Source: Candidatus Nomurabacteria bacterium
Lineage (GTDB): Bacteria > Patescibacteriota > Saccharimonadia > Saccharimonadales > Saccharimonadaceae
Length of the DNA: 52,428 nucleotides
Direction: 5' to 3'
Assembly (NCBI GenBank): GCA_031290255.1
Contig: JAITNW010000010.1
Location: forward strand, 1 to 52,428
The notes under the pieces were generated by a model, which saw only the letters and a list, made by a program, of their open reading frames with translations, was not told the DNA's origin and searched no databases. Positions 26,246 through 33,925 of the stretch are shown here, piece after piece. The translations under genes and the position numbers were made by a program. How positions within the stretch are numbered: position 1 is the stretch's first letter; the number at the start of each line of letters is the position of its first letter.

Positions 26246-27375
26246 TTTATTGGGGAACGGGGGCTGATGTCTAGGTCGTAGGGATCTGTGGGTTTTTGGC
26301 CGGATTTGATGCTGAAGTGGGCGGCTGAGGCTACCATGGCGGCGTTGTCGGTGCAGAGGTTTGGTTGCGGAAAGAACAGCATGGGCTGTCTGGCGATCGA
26401 CTTCGTTGCGGGGAAAAAACTGTTTACAGGCAGTTTTTTCTCCGACTGCAGGTGCTCGCCAGACAGCCCATGCTGTGCTTTCCCCGACGCTAAGTGGATC
26501 ATCTCTTGGCGGAGGAGTGCATTGGCGGAGACGCCGCCGGCTAGTATGAGGGATTTGGGGTGGTAGGCTTGGAGGGCTTTTTGGGTTTTCTTGGTGAGGG
26601 CTTCTATGGCGGTTTTTTGGAAGGAAGCGGCGAAATCGTTAATCTGTTTGTTTGTTAATTTGGCGGCTAGGGTGCTTGAGGGGGTGCTGATGGGGAGGCT
26701 GAGGTCTTTTTGGACGGCTCGGAGGACGGCGGTTTTGAGGCCGCTGAAGGAGAAATCGTAGTTTGCTACTTTTGGGATGGGGAGTTTGTAGGCTTCGGGG
26801 TTACCTTTGAGGGCGGCACTAGCTATGGAGGGGCCGCCGGGGTAGGGGAGGCCGAGAATTTTGGCGATTTTGTCGAAGACTTCGCCGATGGCGTCGTCGC
26901 GGGTGGTGCCGATGATTTCAAAATGGTTGTGGTTAGTCATGTGGATGAGTTGGGTGTGGCCGCCGGAGACTACTAGGGCGATGAGGGGGAACTCTGGGAG
27001 TTTTTCTTTGCCGAGCCAGTTGGCGTAGATATGGGATTTGAGGTGGTGGATGGGGTAGATGGGGATGTTATGGAGGATGCTTAGGGTGCGGGCGGCGAGG
27101 GTGCCGATGAGGAGGGAGCCGAGTAGGCCGGGGGTGTGGGTGACGGCGATGGCGTCGAGGTTTGCCCAAGTGAGGTTGGCTTCTGAGAGGGCTTGATGGA
27201 TGACGGGGAGGATGGCTTCGATGTGGCTGCGGGCGGCGATCTCTGGGACTACTCCGCCGTAGGTGGCGTGAATGTCGATTTGGGAGACTACGATGTTGGA
27301 TAGGATCTGGGTGCCGTTTTTTACTATGGAGGCGGCGGTTTCGTCACAGCTGGTTTCTATGCCTAGGATTGTCAT
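26242..27375 (-). CDS. tsaD: tRNA N6-threonylcarbamoyladenosine transferase
   Basis: This 377-residue ASKHA-fold protein installs threonylcarbamoyl on A37 of ANN-decoding tRNAs with TsaB, TsaE and TsaC. GIETSCDETAASIV opens the protein; PEIAARSHIEAI and HHLKSHIYANWL carry metal-binding histidines. VVSGGHTQLIHM, LPYPGGPSIA and ILAGGVSANALLR are typical. Between GGVSAN and LCTDNAAM there are 55 residues, about 30 more than I recall for standard TsaD, and this extra part coincides with palindromic element B. The start at 27375 is supported by an extended TATAAT 7 bases upstream; the longer frame to 27489 runs through element C and is not credible. Confidence 0.95.
   Translation of the reverse strand: MTILGIETSCDETAASIVKNGTQILSNIVVSQIDIHATYGGVVPEIAARSHIEAILPVIHQALSEANLTWANLDAIAVTHTPGLLGSLLIGTLAARTLSILHNIPIYPIHHLKSHIYANWLGKEKLPEFPLIALVVSGGHTQLIHMTNHNHFEIIGTTRDDAIGEVFDKIAKILGLPYPGGPSIASAALKGNPEAYKLPIPKVANYDFSFSGLKTAVLRAVQKDLSLPISTPSSTLAAKLTNKQINDFAASFQKTAIEALTKKTQKALQAYHPKSLILAGGVSANALLRQEMIHLASGKAQHGLSGEHLQSEKKLPVNSFFPATKSIARQPMLFFPQPNLCTDNAAMVASAAHFSIKSGQKPTDPYDLDISPRSPIN
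26369..26483. repeat. Palindromic element B, in frame inside tsaD
   Basis: Arms 26369-26396 and 26456-26483 (28 bases, one mismatch) pair as a long stem with core ACAGCATGGGCTGTCTGGCG. Inside them a second perfect stem, GAAAAAACTG (26413-26422) with CAGTTTTTTC (26431-26440), is separated by unpaired bulges. The element lies entirely within the tsaD reading frame, at about residues 298-336, and has no stop codon in that frame. The layout, an outer arm, a bulge and an inner hairpin in about 115 bp, is like element C 0.9 kb away, though the sequences differ. Confidence 0.8.
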
Positions 27376-27406
27376 TCTGAATATTATACCATAATAGTGC
27401 ATGGGA

Positions 27407-27520
27407 GAAAAATCTAAGAACAGAACTTTAAACATTAGGAGTGCTTGCGCAGGAAAGCAGCCCCTCTGGGTGCTTTCTCTGGCTCGCAATAATGTTTAAA
27501 GTTCTGTTCTTAGATTTTTC
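27407..27520. repeat. Palindromic element C upstream of tsaD
   Basis: Arms 27407-27437 and 27490-27520 are perfectly complementary over 31 bases (core AAGAACAGAACTTTAAAC). The loop contains TTGCG/CGCAA and GAAAGCA/TGCTTTC as further nested stems. It lies 18 bases upstream of the tsaD -10 hexamer and downstream of the KilA-N gene, which is 238 bases away. It is too long and lacks a T-run in the usual place for a simple terminator. Confidence 0.8.
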
Positions 27521-27758
27521 TTGACGCTATGTGGAGTTCTTGGGCGATTATCTCCCAACAACAAGTAATCCCAAATGAATCTCATTGTGCTGCAATAATA
27601 CTGTTAAACCTTTTTAATTCATTAGAGAACTTTTGTTAATTTTCACACTGGACAGCAACTATGCATCTTCTAGTGTGAAGACTCTGGTTGAAAATGTTTA
27701 GCGACTGCGTATGGTTGCTTTTTTAATTATCTCTAAGAATTTCTTTTTGGACATATCG
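27521..27758. other. Non-coding gap downstream of the KilA-N gene
   Basis: No gene, tRNA or clear terminator is seen. The base composition is more AT-rich than in the neighbouring genes, as in the KilA-N gene itself, suggesting that both arrived together. With element C the total gap between the tsaD start and the KilA-N stop is 383 bases. Confidence 0.4.
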
Positions 27759-28622
27759 CTAGCTACCTGAGTCTAAGTAGGTTTCACTATCTAGTTTCTT
27801 CAGCCCCTTGACTGGGTCTACTCGGTTTAACGCTTCTTTTTGTCGATTTGCCATCTCTAAAAGTCTGTTGAATCTATCTTCTGGTGGTATTTTTTTCGAT
27901 ATCAAATTCGCACTCTCTACTTGCATGTTTTCTAGTACTAAAAGCTCAGTTATGCTGGCTGAGTCACGGATATTCTCTCCTGCTTTTGCCCTGTCAGGAT
28001 GGTTCTCTCTCCACTCTTTTGCTGTCGTGCCGAACAGAGCAAGGTTAATTATATCTGCTTCCGATGCGTACTTGTACGATTTTGCCCAAGGTAAAGTAGA
28101 TGAAATAAGGTGTTGTTTTACGGCGTCCGTATGCACTGTATATGTCGAACTAGCAATAATTCTTCTTACATCCCACTCTAAGTTGTATTTATTGCTTTCA
28201 ATCTCCTTGAGGCGCTGGTAGTCCTTGATGAGATATAGCTTGAATGCGGGGCTGATCCATGTTCCAAACTCGAAAGCGATGTCTTTGTGTGCATAGGTTC
28301 CACCATTCCTGCCAGGAATCGATATTATGCCAGTCGCACCGGTGGCATTTACCCATTTTGCCGGAGTCATAGTAAATTTGTTTGCACCAGCTTCGTACAT
28401 AAAGGTGTCGAATTCGACACCTTTAAATTTCGGGTTATTCATGGTCTCCCATGTACCTAAAAACTCTATAGTATTTCGATTCCTCATCCAGTTTTTGATA
28501 TGATCGTCGCCATCAAGATTCTTGACCATATCTGTTAGAGAGATATAATCCTCGCCCTTGATACGCTTTAGGGAAATTTGGTTATCATCTACTTTCAGTT
28601 GGCGATTTTTCTTATCAAACAT
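27759..28622 (-). CDS. KilA-N domain protein
   Basis: This 287-residue protein has a KilA-N DNA-binding domain, typical of phage antirepressors and mobile elements. The domain runs through ISLTDMVKNLDGDDHIKNW (residues about 28-46), a WVNATGATGI stretch and HKDIAFEFGTWISPAFKLYL, the most conserved KilA-N segment. The C-terminal half is helical and less conserved (AKEWRENHPDRAKAGENIRD). TATAAT, preceded by TGTAG, ends 6 bases before the ATG. Codon use is more AT-rich and less G-biased than in the neighbours, a sign of transfer. No phage genes are adjacent. Confidence 0.85.
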   Translation of the reverse strand: MFDKKNRQLKVDDNQISLKRIKGEDYISLTDMVKNLDGDDHIKNWMRNRNTIEFLGTWETMNNPKFKGVEFDTFMYEAGANKFTMTPAKWVNATGATGIISIPGRNGGTYAHKDIAFEFGTWISPAFKLYLIKDYQRLKEIESNKYNLEWDVRRIIASSTYTVHTDAVKQHLISSTLPWAKSYKYASEADIINLALFGTTAKEWRENHPDRAKAGENIRDSASITELLVLENMQVESANLISKKIPPEDRFNRLLEMANRQKEALNRVDPVKGLKKLDSETYLDSGS

Positions 28623-28685
28623 ACTTCCATTATACTACATGCAACCTATTGGCAAGGTAATTGAAAACCTCGCTAGCTTCTAGGC

Positions 28686-28751
28686 TTGACTTTTTAGGAG
28701 ATTTGTGATAGGGTGGAAATATACACGATGAGTGGTGTCTTGTTTTTGAGT
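28686..28751 (+). promoter_or_regulatory. Promoter-leader family copy 2
   Basis: TTGACT (28686-28691), 17 bases and TAGGGT (28709-28714), followed by TATACACG, GAGTGG and CTTGTTTTTGAGT, align without gaps to the purC leader at 1811-1876 (51 of 66). It lies about 100 bases upstream of the small acidic protein gene, which also has its own closer promoter, an extended -10 TATAAT at 28824-28829. Confidence 0.55.
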
Positions 28752-28856
28752 TGGTGGTTTTCTTTTGAGGGTGGGGTTGGGGGATTTTTTGTTTTTATGA
28801 TACGGAATCGATTATTCTTATGGTATAATGTGGGTAAAATTAGGAGAGGTAGGAAA

Positions 28857-29162
28857 ATGGAAAATGTTGAGCAATTTATTGATCAGTTAATAACGGATAA
28901 GGGCGTGTCGGGGTTGACGGATGAGGTGCGGGCGGAGCTGAAGACGGATTTGACGCAGCGGCTGGTGGATCAGATTGATCGGGCGGTGATTGATGCTCTG
29001 CCGGAAGAGAAAGCGATTGAGCTCTCGGAGCGATTGGATGATGAAAATTTTGGGGATGATCAGGTGAATGATTTTGTTCGAGAGAGTGGGATTGATGTGC
29101 AAAATATTGCTCTTCAGACGATGTTGAAGTTTCGGGAACTGTATCTTGGTGCGGGAAATTAG
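28857..29162 (+). CDS. Small acidic helical protein, possibly DUF5663
   Basis: This 101-residue acidic protein begins MENVEQFIDQLITDKG and is predicted all-helical, with LDDENFGDDQVNDFVRESG and LKFRELYLG near the end. It resembles a small domain I associate with DUF5663 in Patescibacteria, but that link is from memory and unverified. AGGAGAGGTAGG precedes the ATG at 28857. An upstream in-frame ATG at 28713 lies inside the leader and is not used. The giant membrane protein gene starts 15 bases after its stop, so both belong to one operon and may work together. Confidence 0.7.
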   Translation: MENVEQFIDQLITDKGVSGLTDEVRAELKTDLTQRLVDQIDRAVIDALPEEKAIELSERLDDENFGDDQVNDFVRESGIDVQNIALQTMLKFRELYLGAGN

Positions 29163-29176
29163 GAGGAACTAGCCAT

Positions 29177-32100
29177 ATGAGCGAAAAATTTTCTAGTAAG
29201 CAGGATTGGAGAGATTACGAGGATAAGCGCTCTGAAAAACGGGCGGATAAATGGGAAGAGATCGATTTTGATTCTTATCCAAGGATGCAGGGTGAGACGA
29301 GCGAAGAGTACGGTCAACGACTTAAGAATATGCATAAGAAGATGAGCGAATGGGAGCAAGGGAGTGCTGACGGGGAATCTCAAGGATCGCCGGACAAGAT
29401 TCGTGAGCTGGTGATGCGGAAGTTGGAACTGGGAGTTTATACTCCTGAAGAAGCGGAGGCTTTGATTGAGCGACTGACTAGGCGAATGGAGCAGCGGAAA
29501 GAAGACAAGCGATATGAAGCTTGGCAGGAGGGGAATGCTGACGAGATGAGCGAGAGGCTTGAAGAGAGAGGTCAAGTGGGGTTTGCTGAGAAAGTGGCGA
29601 ATGACATCCGCGAGAAGGTTGACGAAGAGATTATTAAGAAGGCATTAGCTTCTGGTGACAATAGTGAGGTTTTCGCTATTTTAGCGCGATTGCCGAAGAG
29701 AGAGGGGATTCGGGATGAGCAGGATAGGAGAGAATATGAAGAAGAGTTGGCGCGGCGGACGGCAGAAGGGCATGATAGATATGATGCGGTGATTGGTGAG
29801 GCGATGGTTATTTTGCAAAATGAAGTTTTTGGGGAAACTGCGATTGATGCTAGTGAGAACTCTGAGAATTTGGGTGAAGGGGCGGAAACCGAGAAGACTC
29901 GGGAGGAAATGTTTGCTGAACTGCTGAGTCCTGAGGGGGCGAAATGGCTTTATGAGGAAATGGGGGTGGAATCTATCTCGGATGTGAAGAATTTGACGGA
30001 TGAGGAGCTCAAGGATCTCTATGAGAAGTGGGCGGGGCGGAATACCGAGGAGGCCGAGATTGAGAAATCCCGAGAGGAGATGCTTGGGGAATTGTTTGGG
30101 ATGGAGGGGGCGAAGTGGATTTCCGAAGTGATGGGGATTCAGTCGATGTCTGAGGTGAAAAATCTGAGCGATGAGGAACTGCGGAATCTTTATGCTCAAT
30201 GGACAGAATATAAGAATAAGGATGAAGCTGGCGAAGAGGCGGAGGAAGCAGATGAGAAGAAGTCACTGATTGCGGTGAATTTGGATCGGACGCGGGATGC
30301 TGAGGCGGCGGCGCGAGATATTGCAGAGCGGATGCTGAGAGAAGATTTGGCGGATGGGGGGAAGCTGAAGAGACTGATAAAGAGCATCTGGAGGGGGAAT
30401 TTGTTCAGGGGGTATTATGTGGAGAAGAATAAGAAGTTGGCTTATGAGCGGATTTTGGAGAAGCAGGGTGGTGAGGACGGCGAGCTGGCGGATCACGACT
30501 GGCAGAGTCGAAGCGAGGCAACGATTGATCGGTTTATTTCTGAATATGATGAGATGATTCACGAGAAGGCTGGGGAGTGGAAGAATGCTTTGCCAGAGGA
30601 TCATCCGGCTGCTGTGGCGGCTAAGGAGGCGATTTCTAAATTTGCTAGGGGTGAGGTGGACGAGGCGAACTTTACTGAGGAAATGGATCGCGTGAAGGCG
30701 ATGCTCAGAGATGAGAAGGGCAATTCTAAGGGTGAGGTGGTGCTGGACAATTACTTGGAGTTGGCGCGGGCGGCGAAGGGGCGGTTTGAGCATGAAGAGG
30801 GGATTGAGAGTATTATGGAAGGGTTTAAGCTGATCAATGGGGAGGCGCGGGCGAACGTGCGGACTGAGGCTCATCTTAAGGCGCTGGATAAGCTGATGGA
30901 TCGGTATGAGCATAGTAAGTTTGGTCGATTCTTGCCACCGGAGATTGTGGCTGGGGCGGCGAGTGTGGGGGTGTGGTTGGCGCAGGCGGGGGCGAAGAGT
31001 GCGGTGCGTGCGGCGACTTTGGGGCTTGGCGGAGCTGTTGTGACTGGTGTGGTGGCTGGAATGAAAGAGGGGAGTCGGGTGTCGACAGATCGGGCGCAGA
31101 TGTCGCGAGAGATGGCGAGCGGTTTGGCTCCTGGTGCATCGAAATACGATAAGGCAGTGGGCGAAACTCTGTATGCTATGACTGATGCGACGAAGTTGAC
31201 AGGCGATCTACGAGCTGCGATTGAATCGGGCGACAGGGCGACGCTGGCGGGAGTGCTGGCGGTGGCTGAGACTCGCACAAAGATGAGCGATGAGCGAAAT
31301 ATTGACTTAATTTGCTACTCCGATCCGACGAGAGTAGAGGAAGAACGCTTCGCGCTGGATTTGGCGCGGGCGGAGGCCAGAGTGAAGCTTCGGGAATTAG
31401 CTCCGAATGCAGACGATGCGCTGAACCAAACAATGGGGGCGGTAGAGAAAATATTGGATGAAGGGACTGAAGGTGCTCCTGGAATCAAAGCTAGAGACGC
31501 GGCATTTAAGAAACTCCGGCGTAAGCAGATGATTAAGCAGGGGATTAAGACTGGTGTTGTGGCGGCGGGTACGATGATTGTGTCGCAAGAGGTGATGGCA
31601 GCCTTTGACCCGAATTCTTATGGTATTGCAGATAAGGTGTTTAACCTTAAGAATAATGCTGATGCAAATAATACTTTGCTGGCTGGGATGCTTGGGTTTA
31701 AGGGGCCGGATGGCTTGGCGATAATTGGGTCGGAAAGAATCGATGCTCAAGAGGCTAACGGGGTGAAACTGACGGATGAACAGGTAGCGCAACTGAAGCA
31801 GGAGGGGTATACGGTCAATCGGTTTGAGACAAATACTCTGGAGAGTAGAGACATTGATATGTCGGCTAGCGAATATGCTCGCGAATATGGGACGGAAGTG
31901 GGTCGTGATGGCTGGGGAAGCAACGGCACGACGGCCTTTGATGGGAATGAGCTGAGAGCGCATTATACGACGAATGGCGATGGGATTGTGACGCGGATGA
32001 CGGGGAATTCTACTACTTGGGGTGGCGAGACGATCGACTTTGATCAAGCGGTGAGTGAGGGTAAGATCAAGGCATTCATATCTTTGACTGGAGATAGTCA

Positions 32101-33154
32101 GAAGACACCTCTGGAAGTGACTGGACAATTGGTAAGTAATGGGTCACAGCTGGAATTTATCCCCGAGCCAGGTACGGTGGCAGCGGAATGTTTTCAGGAT
32201 GGGAAGTTTATTGGTAAGTATTTTGAGGTGGCTTTTGACAACGGCGTGACTGAGGATGGCGTGCAACATATGATTCCGCTGGCTACGGTGGTGGGTAGAG
32301 GTATGGAAAATGCTGTTCTGCCGGCGACGGTGGAAGTGCCGGTGACGGATGTGCTTTATAATGTGATTGGTTTTGATCAAGTTACGGAGAAGGCGGGGGA
32401 GGCGGCGGCTGAAAGGTTGACCGGCCTTGGGATAATGTTGCCGTTTGTGAGGAGAGATAACTTGTCGAGAGCTAGGAGACGGGAGCGGAGCGGAGATACG
32501 GCGCCAGCGCCGACACCGCCGACACTTGGAGGTAGGGAGATTGCTAAGAGCGAGACTACGATAAGTGAGCCAGAGGATAGGGAGGTGAGGCAGCCTGAGG
32601 GGACAGGCGAGAATGAGGCACCTGCTGAAAAGCCTGCGGAGTCGGAAGGTGGTGAGGGAACCTCTCCAGAAGCGCCTGAGAGCGAGCAGTCGACAGAGCC
32701 GGAGTCTATTGAGGAGCGGGGCGAGTACGGAGAAGATGGGGAGCCAAATTGGGAAGTGCTTAGGGATCAAATAGGCGGCGAACAGGGCGTTTGGTTGGTG
32801 AATGGAGGAATGGATACGGCGCCAGAAAGTTGGAGAAATTATCAGTATGAACAGTGGTGGGATGGACTTAGTGATGAAATAAAAGATAGATTTAGTGGCA
32901 AAAGTGCTGATCGACTTTCTCCGGAGAGCGATACGTTATATGACTGGCTATGGGCCACTGGAAAAGCTCTGAGTGCTGAGGAAATATACGGAGAGACGGC
33001 TGAAGTATACGAAAGTACCTGGAATGCCATGAATGATCGGCAAAAAGAGGATATAAGAGAGGGGCGATTTGTCCCGAATAATCAGTATTTTGTGAATTGG
33101 CTACGAGATAATGGGATTATTCCGGCAGAGGGGGAGAATAATGAGGCGGCTTAG
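29177..33154 (+). CDS. Giant membrane-anchored repeat protein, unknown
   Basis: This 1325-residue protein has no recognised family. The first 580 residues are charged and helical. They include two tandem repeats of about 55 residues (near 238-290 and 294-345), each with REEM, EGAKW, a VKNL turn and DEEL..LY. Hydrophobic segments lie near 585-632 (Ala/Gly-rich) and 788-810. A region of about 350 residues follows with beta-like character. Then comes a Pro/Glu/Ser-rich linker with TPAP-like runs, and a C-terminal part in which a W-rich unit of about 45 residues occurs twice (YEQWWDGLSDEIKD and YESTWNAMNDRQKED). AGGAGG stands 11 bases before the ATG. A surface or cell-envelope role is likely. Confidence 0.75.
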   Translation: MSEKFSSKQDWRDYEDKRSEKRADKWEEIDFDSYPRMQGETSEEYGQRLKNMHKKMSEWEQGSADGESQGSPDKIRELVMRKLELGVYTPEEAEALIERLTRRMEQRKEDKRYEAWQEGNADEMSERLEERGQVGFAEKVANDIREKVDEEIIKKALASGDNSEVFAILARLPKREGIRDEQDRREYEEELARRTAEGHDRYDAVIGEAMVILQNEVFGETAIDASENSENLGEGAETEKTREEMFAELLSPEGAKWLYEEMGVESISDVKNLTDEELKDLYEKWAGRNTEEAEIEKSREEMLGELFGMEGAKWISEVMGIQSMSEVKNLSDEELRNLYAQWTEYKNKDEAGEEAEEADEKKSLIAVNLDRTRDAEAAARDIAERMLREDLADGGKLKRLIKSIWRGNLFRGYYVEKNKKLAYERILEKQGGEDGELADHDWQSRSEATIDRFISEYDEMIHEKAGEWKNALPEDHPAAVAAKEAISKFARGEVDEANFTEEMDRVKAMLRDEKGNSKGEVVLDNYLELARAAKGRFEHEEGIESIMEGFKLINGEARANVRTEAHLKALDKLMDRYEHSKFGRFLPPEIVAGAASVGVWLAQAGAKSAVRAATLGLGGAVVTGVVAGMKEGSRVSTDRAQMSREMASGLAPGASKYDKAVGETLYAMTDATKLTGDLRAAIESGDRATLAGVLAVAETRTKMSDERNIDLICYSDPTRVEEERFALDLARAEARVKLRELAPNADDALNQTMGAVEKILDEGTEGAPGIKARDAAFKKLRRKQMIKQGIKTGVVAAGTMIVSQEVMAAFDPNSYGIADKVFNLKNNADANNTLLAGMLGFKGPDGLAIIGSERIDAQEANGVKLTDEQVAQLKQEGYTVNRFETNTLESRDIDMSASEYAREYGTEVGRDGWGSNGTTAFDGNELRAHYTTNGDGIVTRMTGNSTTWGGETIDFDQAVSEGKIKAFISLTGDSQKTPLEVTGQLVSNGSQLEFIPEPGTVAAECFQDGKFIGKYFEVAFDNGVTEDGVQHMIPLATVVGRGMENAVLPATVEVPVTDVLYNVIGFDQVTEKAGEAAAERLTGLGIMLPFVRRDNLSRARRRERSGDTAPAPTPPTLGGREIAKSETTISEPEDREVRQPEGTGENEAPAEKPAESEGGEGTSPEAPESEQSTEPESIEERGEYGEDGEPNWEVLRDQIGGEQGVWLVNGGMDTAPESWRNYQYEQWWDGLSDEIKDRFSGKSADRLSPESDTLYDWLWATGKALSAEEIYGETAEVYESTWNAMNDRQKEDIREGRFVPNNQYFVNWLRDNGIIPAEGENNEAA

Positions 33155-33529
33155 TTAGAAGGCTAACTTGGTGGCAATGGATTGAAATTCGGCGTCGCTG
33201 AGCTCTAGGATGCGGCCGTGCTGCCAGCTTGGGTCGAAGGGCATGAGATGGATGTGGGCGTGGGGGACGTCGGTGCCGATGACTTTCATGAGGATACGTT
33301 GATTTAAGATGGTTTCCATGTGGAGGGCGACTTTTTTGACGGTGGCCCAGAGGTCTAGCCAGTCGGAATCTTTGAGTTCATAGACTTTGTCGACCTCGAC
33401 TTTTGGGACTACTAGGACGTGACCTAAGGTCTCTGGGTGAATGTCGAGGAAGGCGTAGGTGTGGGCGTCTTCGTAGATTTTGTAGCTTGGTATTTCTCCT
33501 GCGATGATTTTTGTGAAAATTGTACTCAT
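33155..33529 (-). CDS. HIT-family nucleotide hydrolase
   Basis: This 124-residue histidine-triad protein contains HAHIHLMPFD, the HxHxHxx active site that forms a nucleotidyl-histidine intermediate. SYKIYEDAHTYAFLDIHPETLGHVLVVP is the usual N-terminal half. Such enzymes hydrolyse AMP- or GMP-linked phosphoramidates and dinucleoside polyphosphates. Its stop is immediately next to the stop of the giant protein gene, on the opposite strand. The upstream -10 is not clear; TGAAAT 6 bases before the ATG is a weak candidate. Confidence 0.92.
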   Translation of the reverse strand: MSTIFTKIIAGEIPSYKIYEDAHTYAFLDIHPETLGHVLVVPKVEVDKVYELKDSDWLDLWATVKKVALHMETILNQRILMKVIGTDVPHAHIHLMPFDPSWQHGRILELSDAEFQSIATKLAF

Positions 33530-33596
33530 GGTGTTATTTCATATGATTTGAGACTTGAAGTCAAGGCTTGTTGTGTAATTTTTCTGATTTTTTGAT

Positions 33597-33672
33597 TTGA
33601 TGATTATGATGGTATTGGTTATAATGGTGGTAGCAATGCGCTAATGCATGGGTGATTAAGTGGAGGTATTTT
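33597..33672 (+). promoter_or_regulatory. Promoter and leader of the micropeptide gene
   Basis: TTGATG (33597-33602), 17 bases and TATAAT (33620-33625) form a promoter. A leader of about 40 bases ends with GGAGG 6 bases before the ATG at 33673. Confidence 0.6.
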
Positions 33673-33777
33673 ATGCGAGATAAGTCTGTTTTGGAGTTGG
33701 CTTTGGCGTTGTTTAATATGGGGTTGTCTTTTGGGTTGATGATGCTTTTGGCTAGATATATTAAGAAAAAGAGATAA
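33673..33777 (+). CDS. 34-residue membrane micropeptide
   Basis: The frame reads MRDKSVLELALALFNMGLSF and continues to ARYIKKKR before TAA. It has one hydrophobic helix of about 22 residues with a basic C-terminal tail, so it is a single-pass membrane peptide. It has a good promoter, a GGAGG site at the correct distance and a sensible topology, which makes it likely real despite its length. It has no recognised family. The large palindrome D begins at the base after its stop codon and would form the end of its mRNA. Confidence 0.6.
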   Translation: MRDKSVLELALALFNMGLSFGLMMLLARYIKKKR

Positions 33778-33922
33778 AGAAAAGTAGCTCAACCTCTGCC
33801 AGAGAGGCCCTTCCCAAGTGCGCGCCCGTCTTTACGGGGCGCAGGCGCTGCAGTTGGCTGGAAGTAGGGGTGTGCACACCCCTCTTCCACATCCTCTCTG
33901 GCAGAGGTTGAGCTACTTTTCT
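33778..33922. repeat. Palindromic element D with internal cloverleaf-like stems
   Basis: Arms 33778-33807 and 33893-33922 are perfectly complementary over 30 bases. Between them are two independent stems: GCGCCC..GGGCGC (33822-33827 with 33837-33842), and GGAAG-T-AGGGGTGTGCACACCCCT-CTTCC (33860-33888), whose centre is an 18-base perfect palindrome. The fold is a three-way junction of 145 bases. It separates the convergent micropeptide gene and the amino-acid permease gene and is open to use as a terminator for both. Confidence 0.85.
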
Positions 33923-33925
33923 CTC

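Noticed and set aside
27376-27489. N-terminal extension of tsaD by 38 residues
   Set aside because: It crosses the tsaD -10 and element C; the leaderless start at 27375 begins with the conserved TsaD N-terminus.
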